A stretch of DNA of 17,737 nucleotides from Dissophora ornata (Eukaryota > Mortierellomycota > Mortierellomycetes > Mortierellales > Mortierellaceae). Location: the NCBI GenBank assembly GCA_025201705.1, contig MU617254.1:1-17737 (forward strand). Reading direction: 5' to 3'. The notes below the pieces were generated by a model. That model saw only the letters and a program-made list of their open reading frames with translations. It was not told the origin of the DNA and did not search any database. The position numbers and the translations under genes were made by a program. Positions 1 through 10,321 of the stretch are shown piece after piece; the first letter of the stretch is position 1, and every line of letters begins with the position of its first letter.

Positions 1-623
1 AAAAAAAAAAAAAGAAAAAGGGCCGAAAGTAACTAAAAAACTTTATTTCTTACCTCTTCAGAGATCAGACCATGTTTGTGTCACATGATTGCTCGTCCTG
101 GTATGCAAACAGCGCACATGGGTAAACCATTCTTCTCTCCAGTCCAAAGGAACAAAAGAGCAGACAGAGTAAACACCACCATAGTAAAAATAAATATAAA
201 AAAAAGTTGTTTATGTGTGGGGTTTATTATACAGCCATCCTATGCTGGAGCATCTTCGCGAGACCAAGAAAACCAGAAAGAAAAGAAAAAGACGCCAAGA
301 ATCAACGTTCCTTTGATCCTTTCAAGTGCTGCTTTTTAAAAAAACTGCCTGAGCTGTCCTGAAAAAAAACAACAACCAAAATCTCTCGATCTCTCCCTCC
401 TGGCCTCTTGCAATACTACCTCCTTCATCGAATGGGAAATTGTTTACTAAAGAAAAAATAATAGTGTGTGTGTGTGTGTGTGCGTTGTGTATTGTATGTT
501 GTGTCATTGTTTTTTTTGGGTGCTGGCCGAGACAGAAAAAAAAAATAGTCCGTGTATGCAATGAACGCTGTTTCCTGCATCGCCCCCCGTCTATCCTTCG
601 CTGCGTGCCAATATCACTGTCCT
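1..623. other. Gene-free left flank
   Basis: No coding region is supported here. The stretch starts with an A-rich tract, holds a (GT)n microsatellite at 464-482 and several A/T homopolymers, and includes the 3' flank of the minus-strand RPB12 gene. A splice-donor-like GTAAGA occurs on the minus strand near 50, but all three frames upstream of it hit stops, so I do not call an exon. Confidence 0.5.
464..482. repeat. (GT)n microsatellite
   Basis: Nineteen bases of uninterrupted alternating GT lie downstream of the RPB12 stop codon. A simple repeat with no evident function. Confidence 0.9.
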
Positions 624-1115
624 TTAACGAGCCTCGAATTGGACCACTATTGCGATTATAGATCAAGAGTTATGGAGCAGTAAGATATTAGAAGTCATGG
701 TCAAAGATACTTTGTCTTCATTTCGCCCACGACCCGTGTACTGGATCAACAATTCCTGCGGCAGGCAGATCGCAGAGGAGGGGGAAAGCGCAGCATTTAA
801 AGCATACTGAATAAACGCCCTCTTTCGCGAATCTTTCCTCCCTTCCTGAATATCGGATTCTCCAATGTTCACATATCCTTGACAAAATCGATGCATGGGT
901 AATGCTGAGCGAGTTTGGACTCAAAGAAAATAAAAAAAAAACAGGGACGTACTTCGCTTTGTGCGCTTCTTGTACATGATACGGTAACCGCACTCTTTGC
1001 AACGGATGGGCTCCTTTGGCTTAATTTCGTTTTCGGATCCACACTCGGCACAGATATATGTCATCGCTGCAGCTGGAGGCTTGGGAGCCGAGGATTGTGC
1101 GCCGTTGTAGTTCAT
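624..1115 (-). CDS. rpb12: RNA polymerase I/II/III shared subunit RPABC4 (Rpb12)
   Basis: This small zinc-ribbon subunit is common to RNA polymerases I, II and III and acts in the nucleus. Two exons give 61 residues: 953-1115 (start ATG at 1115-1113) and a 23-nt last exon at 624-646, separated by a 306-nt GTACGT...TAG intron at 647-952. Zinc-ligand pairs CxxC lie at residues 22-25 and 39-42, followed by the family hallmark [14 protein letters not shown]. The terminal exon supplies the C-terminus MVQFEAR, which matches the conserved family ending and confirms the splice. The length is close to the human protein (58 aa). Reading through the donor would give an unrelated Phe-rich tail, so the spliced form is clearly correct. 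It lies 280 bp downstream of the dynein gene's stop on the same strand, and nothing suggests a functional link between them. Confidence 0.95.
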
Positions 1116-1395
1116 GGTCGATAAGTTGATAGAGCAATGGAAAACGCAAAGGTAATGAAGAGAACCAATGAATGAATGCAACAGAACGTTTGTCAATGAG
1201 TGTTTACGTTTTTCTTTTTTTTTTTTCATGCTTTGGCGCGGTTCTGCAATTGCAAGCCACAGTCCGATTTTCATTCTTTTATTTCAAAGTTCTTGGAATA
1301 TCACGTGATACGTTGCTATTGGTAATGATTCATGAAAAGTCGTAGTGAGGGTCTTTATGAAGACCGCAGTGAGAGAGCGGAAGAGGAGCATTGCC
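1116..1395 (-). promoter_or_regulatory. RPB12 upstream region with palindromic E-box and CCAAT
   Basis: The 280-nt spacer between the dynein stop and the RPB12 start holds a perfect 10-bp palindrome ATCACGTGAT at 1300-1309 (CACGTG E-box core at 1302-1307). A CCAAT box on the minus strand lies at 1318-1322. Both are about 190-210 bp upstream of the RPB12 ATG, a reasonable promoter position. CACGTG is a known bHLH/Cbf1-type site and CCAAT a known HAP-complex site; their use here is inferred. Confidence 0.45.
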
Positions 1396-4292
1396 TTAAA
1401 ACTCGTTGGTAACAATATTTCCGTGGGACTGTGTCGATATCATTTCGTTCACAGTTCTCTGCAGAATATCCCAGTCCTCAGTGCTCGGTGTCGCCATCTT
1501 AATACACCGAAAAGAAAAGAGCAGAGCAAAGAACGTCGTTAGTATCTGCAAGTCCGATATGCCCAACAGAATAAGCAGACTAAACTTCGAGCTATTTACC
1601 TCGCCAATATCGTAAACATAGACATGACCATCGCTCGAGCCGATGGCTGCATGTCGGCCATCCTTGCTCCAGCTCAGCTTGTTCAGCGCCTTTCCTGCAC
1701 CCACAACCGTGCTCATCACTGGCACTTCAGTGTCCATGTTCAAGTTCCATACGTCAAACTTGCCGCTTCCTTCCACTGTACCGAAAATGGCGGGGTGTGT
1801 TGGAGACCATTTCACATCGTACACATAGTCATCCGCAGTCTCGAACGAGTACAGAGGAAGGACTAAAGCATTATCCGGCGTAGCGGTCTTGGCGTGCGAT
1901 CTCTTGCGCCACAACTTGACTGTCCAGTCCACAGAGCAGGTCAAGAAAAGATCTGAAAAGTCCATAGGCCCAAACAGAGGGTGGAAATGAAGTCCGGTAA
2001 TGGGTCCGAAGTGTCCCTTGTAGGAATAAGTAGTGTTGATTCCAGCTTGGCTAGACACAACATAAATTAAAAATCAAAAAAGGTCAGTCATTATTCCCAC
2101 CTTAATCACGATACAGATGAGTACAGTTTTCAAACTCACCTTCCAGCGCGCGCATATCTATTGGCCTGGTACACAGCTCCTTCCTCAGTACCAACCCAGA
2201 AAGCGTTTGTCTCGCCATCAGGGAATCCGAGCGTGGTGACTGCAACCTCATCAGTAATTGGGTGTGTAGGGTAGTCCAGAGACAGTGATTCCTGCGGTTG
2301 CGCCAGCATGTCCAACTGCCACGAACACATTGTTCCATCTGTGCTGACACTGATCAAGTTATGGGCGTTTTGAGTACCGACCATATCCATTGCGTAAACG
2401 GGGTGAGTGTGGCCACCCACCGAAAGATGTGTCTTCAGGACAGGAAGAGACTTTGCTCGGGTGTCCCACAGCAGAATCTGTCCAGAATAAGTTCCTCCGA
2501 TGATCAAGTTGGGGTGGAAATCCGAGAATCGCACCGTGAGAACATCCGACTGCGAGTGGAAAACGAACTCTGGTCGATCTGCCAAGTGAATGTTCCACAC
2601 GCACACGATACCATCCGGCTCGTTGACTGCAAACGGGTTCTTGTTGTACGACGAGACAAGCAACTCTGGGTACTGTTTGGAGGAGATCATCGACCCGTAT
2701 TAGTATTTTAACTTGGGCGCCTTTTCCTCAAATATCACGATAATAGGTCAAGCAATGTACCTTGCTCGACCAGCCGACGTCCGTGACGGATCTGTTCTTG
2801 GTCCATCTGTCGTCATGGTATGAGCACACCAGTCGCATCCTATTCCCATTGTGGTCTTCTCTAAAAGCCCGAACGCACAGAGAACAACAGTTGTCAGGCC
2901 ACTGCTGCTATACCCTTCGATCCGGTAAAGGTAAATGAAATATCTGCAGTTCCTTACGCTTCGTCGTCCAAGCCGAGGGTATAATCTTTCATAAAGTCGT
3001 ATCTCTCACCCATGGCGCGCTCCAGAATCTTGGAGGAGTGATCAACAAACTCCACGAAATCGGTCGATTGCAAGATAGCCTTTCTTTCCTCATCCGTCAG
3101 CTCTAAAATCGTGGCGGTTCAAAATATAGCCAATACAGTCTAATGTTAGCACCCCTTCATCCAGCCTCATGTCCAAGCTCCATTTCTCTGCTGACAGGTG
3201 TGTTCGGGCCCTGATATAGATTAGGATCCATCATTACCCAGAACTTCCTGAGGAGCAATCTCCTCAGCAGCCAGACGCTCTGCTTCCAGGATCTCCAAAC
3301 GAAGTTGCTCTTCCCGCGCTAGCTCCTCCTTGATTTGTTCCCTGAGCTCTTCCTCGCTTGGGCCTTGAGGCTCGAATGATCCTTCAACAGTCTGTACTTC
3401 CTTATTGTACACCACACGCTCCTAAGTTGATGAACGGTGTTCCCAAAGCAGCGTTAGCGTATTGCTCCAACATTGAATGGAACATTCTGGAGCAGCAACA
3501 TTGGACAATGGCGTATGTAGACTCGCCTTAGGAGGAATATCGAAAATGACGGCCTCAACGGACGTGAACTCTGGGACGAGTCGTCCAACGAGTGGCAGAG
3601 CGTCGTGATGTAATGGATGAGAGCTACTGTTAAAACCAAGCAAGAGGATTTTTTTTTGTGAGTGAGATAGTGAGGGGCTAAGGAGATTACAGGGTGCTCC
3701 AGAGCATTACTGCTTTCCTTCACTTCCCCTTTTAAAAATCAATATGGCAAGAACAACTGCTTGTCGCTTGACAACCATGCAAAGTTGCTTTGCTTTGCTT
3801 TTTTTTTTGGTACCTTGAGCTATAGGGAGATGGTGACATGATGGCCGTGCTAGAGCCGGCTCCCTTGTCAGATCCACCATCGGAGCTTCCATCAATGGTC
3901 AGTGTAGGTGTCGCAGGTCGTTCACCAACAAGCGAAGCGACCAGGTCATCAATTTGACGGCGTGCAGTCGAACTTCCACCACTAGTAGGCTAATATAACG
4001 GCGCATGGGTGGATGATGAAGCAATGATAATAAAACACAAGACCCACATGTCAGCGTTATTGTTTTCTCTCGTGCGTATATATTTCTTTTTTTTTTTTTT
4101 TTTTTTTTTTTCCCTGCAGAACAATAAACCCATCCCCAAAAAGTTGCCCTAGTTTGCCTAGTGAAATGTAGATTGCAAACAACGTACTGCCTCTTGCTGC
4201 TGGGTCACCAGTCTAATGCGCTCCTCTCGCGCTCTCCTGAGCTCTGCTAGCTTCTGTCGTTTCTTCTCCAATTCCTCGCGACGTCGCTCCAT
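1396..4292 (-). CDS. dic1: Cytoplasmic dynein intermediate chain
   Basis: A scaffold subunit of the minus-end-directed microtubule motor, linking heavy chains, light chains and dynactin. Nine exons with consistent phases give 631 aa: 4188-4292, 3814-3989, 3527-3626, 3238-3421, 2958-3102, 2761-2860, 2140-2672, 1600-2050 and 1396-1497. The N-terminus is the charged single helix typical of the family (MERRREELEKKRQKLAEL), which binds dynactin p150 and NudE in homologues. KEVQT at residues 134-138 resembles an LC8 light-chain motif and is followed by a Glu-rich helix. From about residue 235 onward is a WD40 propeller; the YPELLVSSYNK, GIVCVWNIHL and SDGHVYVYDIG segments are characteristic. Intron 3 (3422-3526) has a GC donor. 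Intron 8 (1498-1599) is 102 nt without an in-frame stop. The last exon encodes the typical acidic-Trp tail (TEDWDILQRT). Length is normal for the family. Confidence 0.93.
4087..4111. repeat. 25-nt poly-T tract inside dynein intron 1
   Basis: An uninterrupted run of 25 T on the plus strand lies inside the first dynein intron (3990-4187), so it is poly-A in the transcript sense. It is the longest homopolymer in the window and likely to vary in length or be mis-called. Confidence 0.9.
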
Positions 4293-4733
4293 CTTGACTT
4301 GTGGTTATTGTGTAGCTTTAAAAAAAAATGTCGGGGAATGCTTCTTTGTTCAGATGAAACAAGGTGGGGCAAGTTGTCGGATGACTAGCTGATGCCACGG
4401 ACTGAAAAAAAAAGGCGATAGTATGTGCAGTTGAAGGGCGGGTGTCTGGTTTTCGCTGCGCTCGCAAAGACGTCAGAGATGGGGTTGTAGTTTTTTTTTT
4501 TTTTTTGGCGGACAGAGTGGGCGAATGGAAAACAGACAGGTGGATGTTTTTAACACGATGGCCAAAAAATAATCAGGCACGGACTGTATGTCTGTCTGAC
4601 TGTCTGACTGTCTGGCTGGGCAGCGAGCGTGACTCTGGTCGAAATCGCACATGCCACGCACTCAACAAAAAATCAGAAGCTGGCCCTTTTTTTTTTTATT
4701 ATTATTATTCGTGTTGCTCTAGCTGTCGGGTAA
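4293..4733. other. Spacer between ATG6 stop and dynein start
   Basis: Presumed promoter of the dynein gene plus the 3' flank of ATG6. It contains a 16-nt T run at 4491-4506, an imperfect TGTC/TGAC tandem repeat at about 4584-4617, and a T-rich tract followed by (ATT)n near 4687-4709. No coding region is supported. Confidence 0.55.
4584..4617. repeat. Imperfect CTGT/CTGA short tandem repeat
   Basis: Repeated CTGT and CTGACTGT words over about 34 nt, in the spacer upstream of the dynein start. A simple tandem repeat. Confidence 0.75.
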
Positions 4734-6823
4734 CTACTGAGCGTCGCTGCTGACGCCGCCACTACTCTTCACTGCAGGAGACGATCTCCTCGAGATAGGT
4801 AACGACGGTGCAGAGGGCGTGTACGAGCTCATGTTCGCAGAACTTGAGGCGTAGGCGAGGATCCACTGTTGATATTGTACAAAACATCAATGTATTAGAC
4901 TAGCCAATTTCTTCCGCAAAGAATAACCTACAACGGGTAGCACACATCCAGCAGCTTCATTTACCTTGGTGTTGGTAAGGGTATATTTTAGTGCGCGGGT
5001 CCACGTTTCGGCCTGGCTGAACTGCAGCTTGATGGACGCATCTCCAATGCGGTCCTTGTTGATCCTATAACGCACAAGGAAGTGTAAGTGCACGGATATC
5101 GGAACTTTCTTCAGGCTAGCTACAAAAGTATTCATGGCCAATGGCGTACTTGTAGGGAAGCTCCAGCTTCGGCCCCTGCTGCTCTGCATAGTCCCCGAGT
5201 TGCTGTAGACAGTTCAGAAACGCTACCATGGCATTGTCGAATCTCCTATTCAAAAACACGCGTCCAATCGCAAACTCGCCCGATCCATACAGCTCATAGC
5301 TTGCCCGGTCACCCTCAATCTTGTCGATCCTTGAGAATGACCCCAGAGGGACAAGCCGATAGGTTTTGAATGTGAAATTCAGCTTGTTAGCGATGGTATG
5401 AAGCAAAAGCAGTGTCTGTCCCCAAGCTGCGTTGATCTCGAGCCAATCCACGGGTTGTGCTGGAAGCCTTCCTAATCGGAAACCATTAATGGTTGCAAAG
5501 TGTCCGTCGTGTCCGATACAAAACGTATCGTTGTACACGTTGGTCTTGTGCAGTTTCTCCAGTTGCCTCGAGTCATAATCATATTTGAGGTTGACGCTAT
5601 CCCTCTCGTTGTGGAACGCCTGGAGCGCTAGCTGGAATTCGTTGCACTCTTGCCAGTATCTATTTAAACCAGCATGCCACGGCTTTTAGCGGCTTGACCA
5701 TGCTCATCAATATACCAGATCATAACGTGACGCAGCATTCATACCTCTCCTCTTCCTTGTCCAGCTCCAGTGATTCTTTCTCGAGCATAGCAATCTCCTC
5801 CCGGACAGCTTTCTGCTGCTCCTCAATTCCTCGGAGCGCTTCGATGGATGTGTTTTCGTCCAACTGGATCTGCTTAATCTCGTCTTCGAGCGCCTCCATC
5901 TCTACGTCGCTCGCAACGTTCGAGTTGACAGTCCGCAAGAAATCTATGTAGCAATCGCGCTCCTTCGAGACGTCTCGCAGCTGCTTCGCTAAAGAGTCCA
6001 GTAACATCTCTGCGCACTCATGGCAAAGTGGATGGTCGATATCCGACTTGGCGGACATCAGATCAAACAGCTTCCCAGTTATCCGAAGTCGATTGGCTTT
6101 TGCATTCCTGTCAATGTTCATGTTATCCATTCCATCGCTTGCTCCATTCGAAGACAACTTTAGCCTGCTGCCCGCCTGTCCCGACCCGCTGGTAAGGTGA
6201 CCGCCATTCGGGGTCGAATTATTACTACTGCCATTGTTACTGTTTGTAAGAGATTTAATGTCCTGGTAGCTTCCTGAAGGTGGTACCGAACCTCTGGAGT
6301 AGTAACCCTGGCTATTCAGACTGTTGGAATGCTGGTGATGGTTCGAGTCTGATGGATTTCCCTTTGAGAGCATAATAAACGACTCTGCTGTCGATCCATA
6401 AGTACCCTGCTCTTGATTGCCTATTCGATTGTTTGAAGGATGGATATGTGGCGGGACTGAACGAGTAAAGACGGCCTCAACACGAGATGTATCTCCCGAG
6501 GAACCTCCTGGTCTCCGCTGACCCTGAGAGGAGCCAGACAGTGAGGATGGCGGATCGCATGTTGCTCCTGAGCCACTTCCATGTTGGTCTGAAAGAGGTC
6601 CTGTTGGCAATACAAGAAAGACAAGTTGGCTTTGTTGAATATTGAGGATTTAGAGCACACACACACACACTCTCTCTCTGCGGTATTATGCCTGAGAAGA
6701 GTCTTTGCGCTTACCAAGCAAAAGGCCAGAGTTGGCGGAGCTGATGTCCTGCAGCGACTCGTCAATGCCGAGCTGCTGGTTGCACTTTTGGCAGACAAAA
6801 AGTCGTGCAGGAGGTGCTGACAT
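4734..6823 (-). CDS. ATG6: Beclin 1 / Atg6 / Vps30 autophagy protein
   Basis: A core subunit of the Vps34 phosphatidylinositol 3-kinase complexes that start autophagosome formation and vacuolar sorting. Five exons give 568 aa: 6715-6823, 5745-6600, 5150-5659, 4965-5064 and 4734-4865, all with GT-AG introns in matching phase. The N-terminus has the conserved FVCQKC motif (CxxC at residues 11-14). SFIMLS near 110 matches the conserved short motif of fungal homologues. A low-complexity Ser/Asn/Gly region follows to about residue 195. LFDLMS...DHPLCHEC (second CxxC at 229-232) opens the coiled coil, about 233-322. The C-terminal evolutionarily conserved/BARA domain runs from about 322 (YWQECN) through GTINGFRLG-like sequence, NRRFDNAMVAFLNC and LKYTLTNTKWILAY. 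A Ser-rich tail follows. It is longer than human Beclin 1 (450 aa), mostly because of the low-complexity insert. The exon 3/4 junction is the least regular: only the phase-2 donor restores LPYKINKDRIGD. Confidence 0.95.
6656..6679. repeat. Compound (CA)n(CT)n microsatellite in ATG6 intron 1
   Basis: CA dinucleotides followed directly by CT dinucleotides, lying inside the 114-nt first intron of ATG6 (6601-6714). It is intronic, so length changes would not alter the protein. Confidence 0.9.
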
Positions 6824-7266
6824 GATGGAATACTCAAATGCCTTTTATGTACTTGAAGGCGAATGTGTCTGGGCGCGATTTGAAGATGCAATGAATGAAG
6901 GACAAATACAGAAGCGAACACCTCAACGAGCTTCTCGCCCAAAGTAGCTTCTCTGTGACCGCTTTTGCTCTTTTACATGCCCCAAGTGGCTGCCATCTGG
7001 AGACGTATTCTTTTATTACTTTATTTTCATAAGCATCGAGAGCATGGTGAGGTGGGAGAGATCATATAATACAGGTATAGGTTGACAACGCAACACAGAA
7101 ATGAAATGGCTAGTGAAGGAAAACTAGACAAGAGGACGCTTGAGACTAAAGTGCGGGGTCAGGTAGAGATCATCGTTCAGGCTTGCGGGTTGGGGGGTTG
7201 GATGGTTGTTGTTACATTGCAGGACACTTTAAAGGGTTTGTCCAAAGCAGACGCCAGAGAATAGAT
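6824..7266. other. Spacer between PEX13 stop and ATG6 start
   Basis: These 443 nt hold the presumed ATG6 promoter and the PEX13 3' flank. I see only AT-rich stretches near 7010-7035 and no convincing coding potential; the short open frames here lack family features. Confidence 0.55.
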
Positions 7267-9171
7267 TTAAAACTTGAACTCTTCAAAGGCGCTTCCTGCA
7301 AGGGCTGCTTGAATATCGGCTGCCTGTTGAGAAGTCGGTTGTCCGGGGAATCCAGAAGCAGCACCCTGGTTGAGCGCGGAAGATGCCAAAGCTGCAGTAG
7401 GTGCTCCAGGCGCTCCAGGAAGGCCAGCGGACACAGAGCCAGCAGCTGGGTTGCTGCTGTTGGCATTGTTGTTGTTATTATTACCGCCCTTGTTAATGAT
7501 TTCAACGTAATTGCTTGGGAACAAGCCCATCTCGCCGTTTCGGAGACGACCGCGCCACCAGAGAGACTCCTGGCCCATGGGATCCTGTCGACTCAAAATG
7601 GCGATGATGTCGCCGCGTCGGAAGGCGAGCTCCTGGTGGGGATTAGAGGGTGTAAAATCGTACAGAGCGCGAGCAAAGTCGAGGTTCTGTGGGTTCACGG
7701 GAGCGGGTGCTGCGGCCGAGAGAGCCTGGCCCTCCTCTCCGGGCAAAAGACCCTGTGGGGTTGCAGGGTTCCTGCTGGAGAGGGCTCGGATCAAACGACC
7801 CATGAGATAAGGCAAGCCAAAGACAGCAAGTAAGAAGATGACGATGGGTCTCTTGGAGAATCTTGGTTGCGCCTGGAACTCTTGGAAGTTGCCAGCAGTC
7901 AGCTCCTGGGTGTTGACAGGCTGCTTCATGCCCACAACACGGTAGGCAAGGCTCTTGGCCCACCTCAGGATCGCAAAGACGCTCAGGACCTGGCCAAGAT
8001 AGCCACGCAGATGTCCGAATTGCTCCGCCACACCAACCATGGCCATGAAGGAAGAGTGGGTCGCCATAAACGTCGAGTCGAGCATCTGGGCGAATCCGCC
8101 AAAGGCACCAACGACAGACTCGATCAGCTGGAAGGTAGGAGCGGATCCTTGTTCCATTCGTTGCATGAGCGTCATCTCCTCGGGACCCATAGGGCCGTTC
8201 ACACCGTTCATTCCGTTCATGCCCATGCCCATCCTGTTCATACCGTAGCCGCCATAACTTGAGCCATATCCACCACCGTAGGACGAGCCATATCCCCCCC
8301 CGTAGGACGATCCGTACATGCCACCCATACGGGAGTATGGCGAAGAGTAGGAGGAGCCATATCCCATTCCCATTCTGTTGTAGGGCGATGAGCCATAGCC
8401 AGTTGAGCCATAGGCGGTCGAGCCGTAGCCAGTGGAGCCATAGGCAGTGGAGCCATAGCCAGTCGAGCCGTAGCCAGTCGAGCCGTAGCCAGTCATGCCA
8501 GCACCGGAGCCGTAGTTGTTCATGCCTTGTGAGATGAAGAGAGGGATAGATAAAGTAGAGAGAAGAGAGGGAGTGCAGGCGAGGAAGCCGAGATGAAGAT
8601 GTTTGTTAGTTGTGTGGACGGTAATGCAAACAAAAAAGAACGGAAAAAAAAAGAAAAAAAGGTTTTGGGTAAAAAGGGAATGGGAGTCGGTCCCGCGTGC
8701 GAGTGGATTTGTGGGTGACTTCGGCTCCGGCACAGGAATTTCTTGTGTCTCCAGATTATCATGATTACGCCTGCCATGCTACGAGCACGCACTCGCAAGC
8801 TCCCTCACACTTTAAACCACACAAACTGTCGGAAGCGCTGTTTGCTGTCCGATTCAACACAGATCAATGCAATCACACAATCACAACCCGAACCAGATCT
8901 TGCTCTACACATCCCTCATCAATGAAACAGATTCTTCCATGCGGACTAGATATCGCCGTCTGACTATCCTACCTGGTCGATATCCGGCAGCGGCGACGTT
9001 GCTGCCCATAGCCATGGCAGAGCTGCGGGCTGGAAGGGCTGGTGGTCCTGCATCTGCTGTACTGCTACTTAAGGCGGCAGGAGAGGAGGACGAGGCGGGA
9101 AGCGACGGTAAGGGAGCCGAAGCTCCTGCCGGGTTTGACTGCCTAGCTCTTTCCCAAGGTTTTTCTGGCAT
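7267..9171 (-). CDS. PEX13: Peroxisomal membrane docking protein Pex13
   Basis: A membrane component of the peroxisomal matrix-protein docking and translocation complex, partner of Pex14 and the receptor Pex5. Two exons (8973-9171 and 7267-8525) around a 447-nt intron give 485 aa. The N-terminus MPEKPWE carries the KPWE motif typical of Pex13. Seven five-residue (G/A)YGS(T/S) units occupy residues 79-113, followed by more Tyr/Gly/Met-rich sequence to about 175, forming the YG domain. The conserved family core follows, with a hydrophobic membrane segment at about 292-312 (PIVIFLLAVFGLPYLMG). An SH3 domain spans about 349-409 (ALYDF start, WWRGR centre, GLFPSNYVEI end). The tail is Asn-rich, then Ala/Gly-rich. 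The exon join is supported because the split Gly codon brings the two Gly/Tyr-rich parts into frame. An in-frame extension of exon 2 upstream of 8525 is intronic (Phe-rich translation) and not part of the protein. Confidence 0.94.
8386..8490 (-). repeat. 15-nt coding tandem repeat, seven YGS units in PEX13
   Basis: Seven consecutive 15-nt units encode (G/A)YGS(T/S). Units differ mostly at third positions and in the Gly/Ala alternation, so this is a slippage- or recombination-prone coding minisatellite within the YG domain. Confidence 0.9.
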
Positions 9172-10015
9172 GATATCTCAAAAAAAGCGACGTAGAGTAA
9201 GAAGTGGGAGGTACGAGTGGGGGAATGGGTGGATAACGCACAGAGAGGAATGTGGATGTGGACGAGTAGGTCGAATGCAGGAGTGGGCGGATGGGTGGCG
9301 GGGATTGTGAAGAGAGAGAGAGGAGAGACCAGAGGGTCAGTGTGTGTGTGTGCCTCAAGAAAAAAAACAAGACTGCGTTAGGTTGCAATTACAGAGGTGA
9401 CATAGCAATGCCCAAGTGTTTCCTTCCAAGCACTGCCTGCTCCACAGAAGGAATAAATAGCTTTTTTTATTCCACAGAGGGGACGCCTTGCAAGCCTCGC
9501 AGCACCCATCCCACATGGGAGGTTGACACCGCCCACACACGTTGTCGCATCCCTGCAAATCGGGGGGTCGCAATATTTAAGGAACATCATGTCTCTGAAA
9601 GAAGTTGGAGAGCACACTCTGATGACAAAATAAATGGCGGGCTGGTTCTGATTACAGAGGCGCCGAGATGACTACACCGACCGATCACAATTTTTTTTTT
9701 TTTTTTTTTTCACGTGGAGATTCCTTTTTCAAGGTTTGCTCACATGACGCCGTCGGCTTCCATATTGCACCAAAAATGGTCTCCTACAAGAGTGTGAGCG
9801 GCATTGCTCAGTAGGGCCGACGCGAAGACAGAGCGCACCGGTCCGAGTGTTCGGGACAGGCAAGAGCGCGACCTCCTGTGGTGGCGCGCTAAACCTCAAC
9901 AAGCTATACAATGCCCCTCCTTGTGTCTTTGGGCGATGAGGAATAAAAAGGCGGCCTTGATCTTTCTTCAATATCACTGAAACATGTTCCTAGAACATGC
10001 TGTAACTAGATTTCT
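9172..10015. other. Divergent intergenic region between PEX13 and LRR gene 1
   Basis: No gene is supported. It holds the PEX13 promoter side (a CT/GA-rich stretch about 9290-9345 with a short (GT)n), a 20-nt T run at 9691-9710 followed immediately by an E-box core CACGTG at 9711-9716, and a TATA-like AATAAAAAG near 9941. An ATG at 9984 on the plus strand opens only a 16-codon frame. A minus-strand open frame at 9729-9977 has no recognisable features. Confidence 0.5.
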
Positions 10016-10020
10016 AGTTA
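9983..10020. repeat. Two adjacent perfect inverted repeats
   Basis: CATGTTC-CTA-GAACATG at 9983-9999 is followed three bases later by TAACTAG-ATTT-CTAGTTA at 10003-10020. Both have perfect 7-bp arms. They lie at the left boundary of the segment duplicated upstream of the second LRR gene. Confidence 0.8.
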
Positions 10021-10160
10021 GGTTTCGAGACTAAGTGCGTGTGGGGGTGGCAGAACCTGGTTCGCGATTTGCTCAAGAGTCGGTGATGGTGAAGGGAAGT
10101 TCTCAACACTTTGAGTGAGCTGCTGGTGTGGGTTCTCGCCATTCTCTGTTACACAATTGC
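10016..10160. repeat. Duplicated promoter-side segment, copy A
   Basis: This segment matches 13969-14110 upstream of LRR gene 2 with about ten substitutions over some 136 nt. On the minus strand it reads as an open, Pro/Ser/Gln-rich peptide (VTENGENP...SVENFPSPSPT...ALSLET) that then meets a stop. It is a severed piece of the longer decayed minus-strand frame seen intact at the second copy. Confidence 0.8.
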
Positions 10161-10218
10161 GGGACTTTTTTTTTTTTTTCGTTCAGTCAGATTTTTTGGA
10201 TTACCCTGACCTCGCTCT

Positions 10219-10242
10219 CCTCTCTTCCTCTCTGCCTCTCTC
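10219..10242. repeat. Degenerate CCTCTCTT octamer repeat, copy A
   Basis: Three octamer units (CCTCTCTT, CCTCTCTG, CCTCTCTC) in the pyrimidine-rich leader of LRR gene 1. The same position in gene 2 has five perfect units. Confidence 0.75.
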
Positions 10243-10321
10243 CCCATCACCCCCAAAAGACCACGCTTGCTCCGTTGCTCAACATATACCATTACTCGCC
10301 AAATACCACTCAAAGTTATCT

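Noticed and set aside
322..666. Minus-strand open frame of 114 codons
   Set aside because: It overlaps the terminal RPB12 exon in a different frame and its sequence is dominated by translated microsatellite (HTHTHT) and homopolymers.
7183..7833. Plus-strand open frame of 216 codons
   Set aside because: It lies opposite the SH3 and C-terminal part of PEX13 and shows no family features.
10115..10321. In-frame N-terminal extension of LRR copy 1
   Set aside because: The extension is Phe- and Ser/Pro-rich sequence translated from T and CT tracts, and it is not conserved upstream of copy 2, whose leader differs by insertions. The shared ATG at 10322/14340 is the better start.
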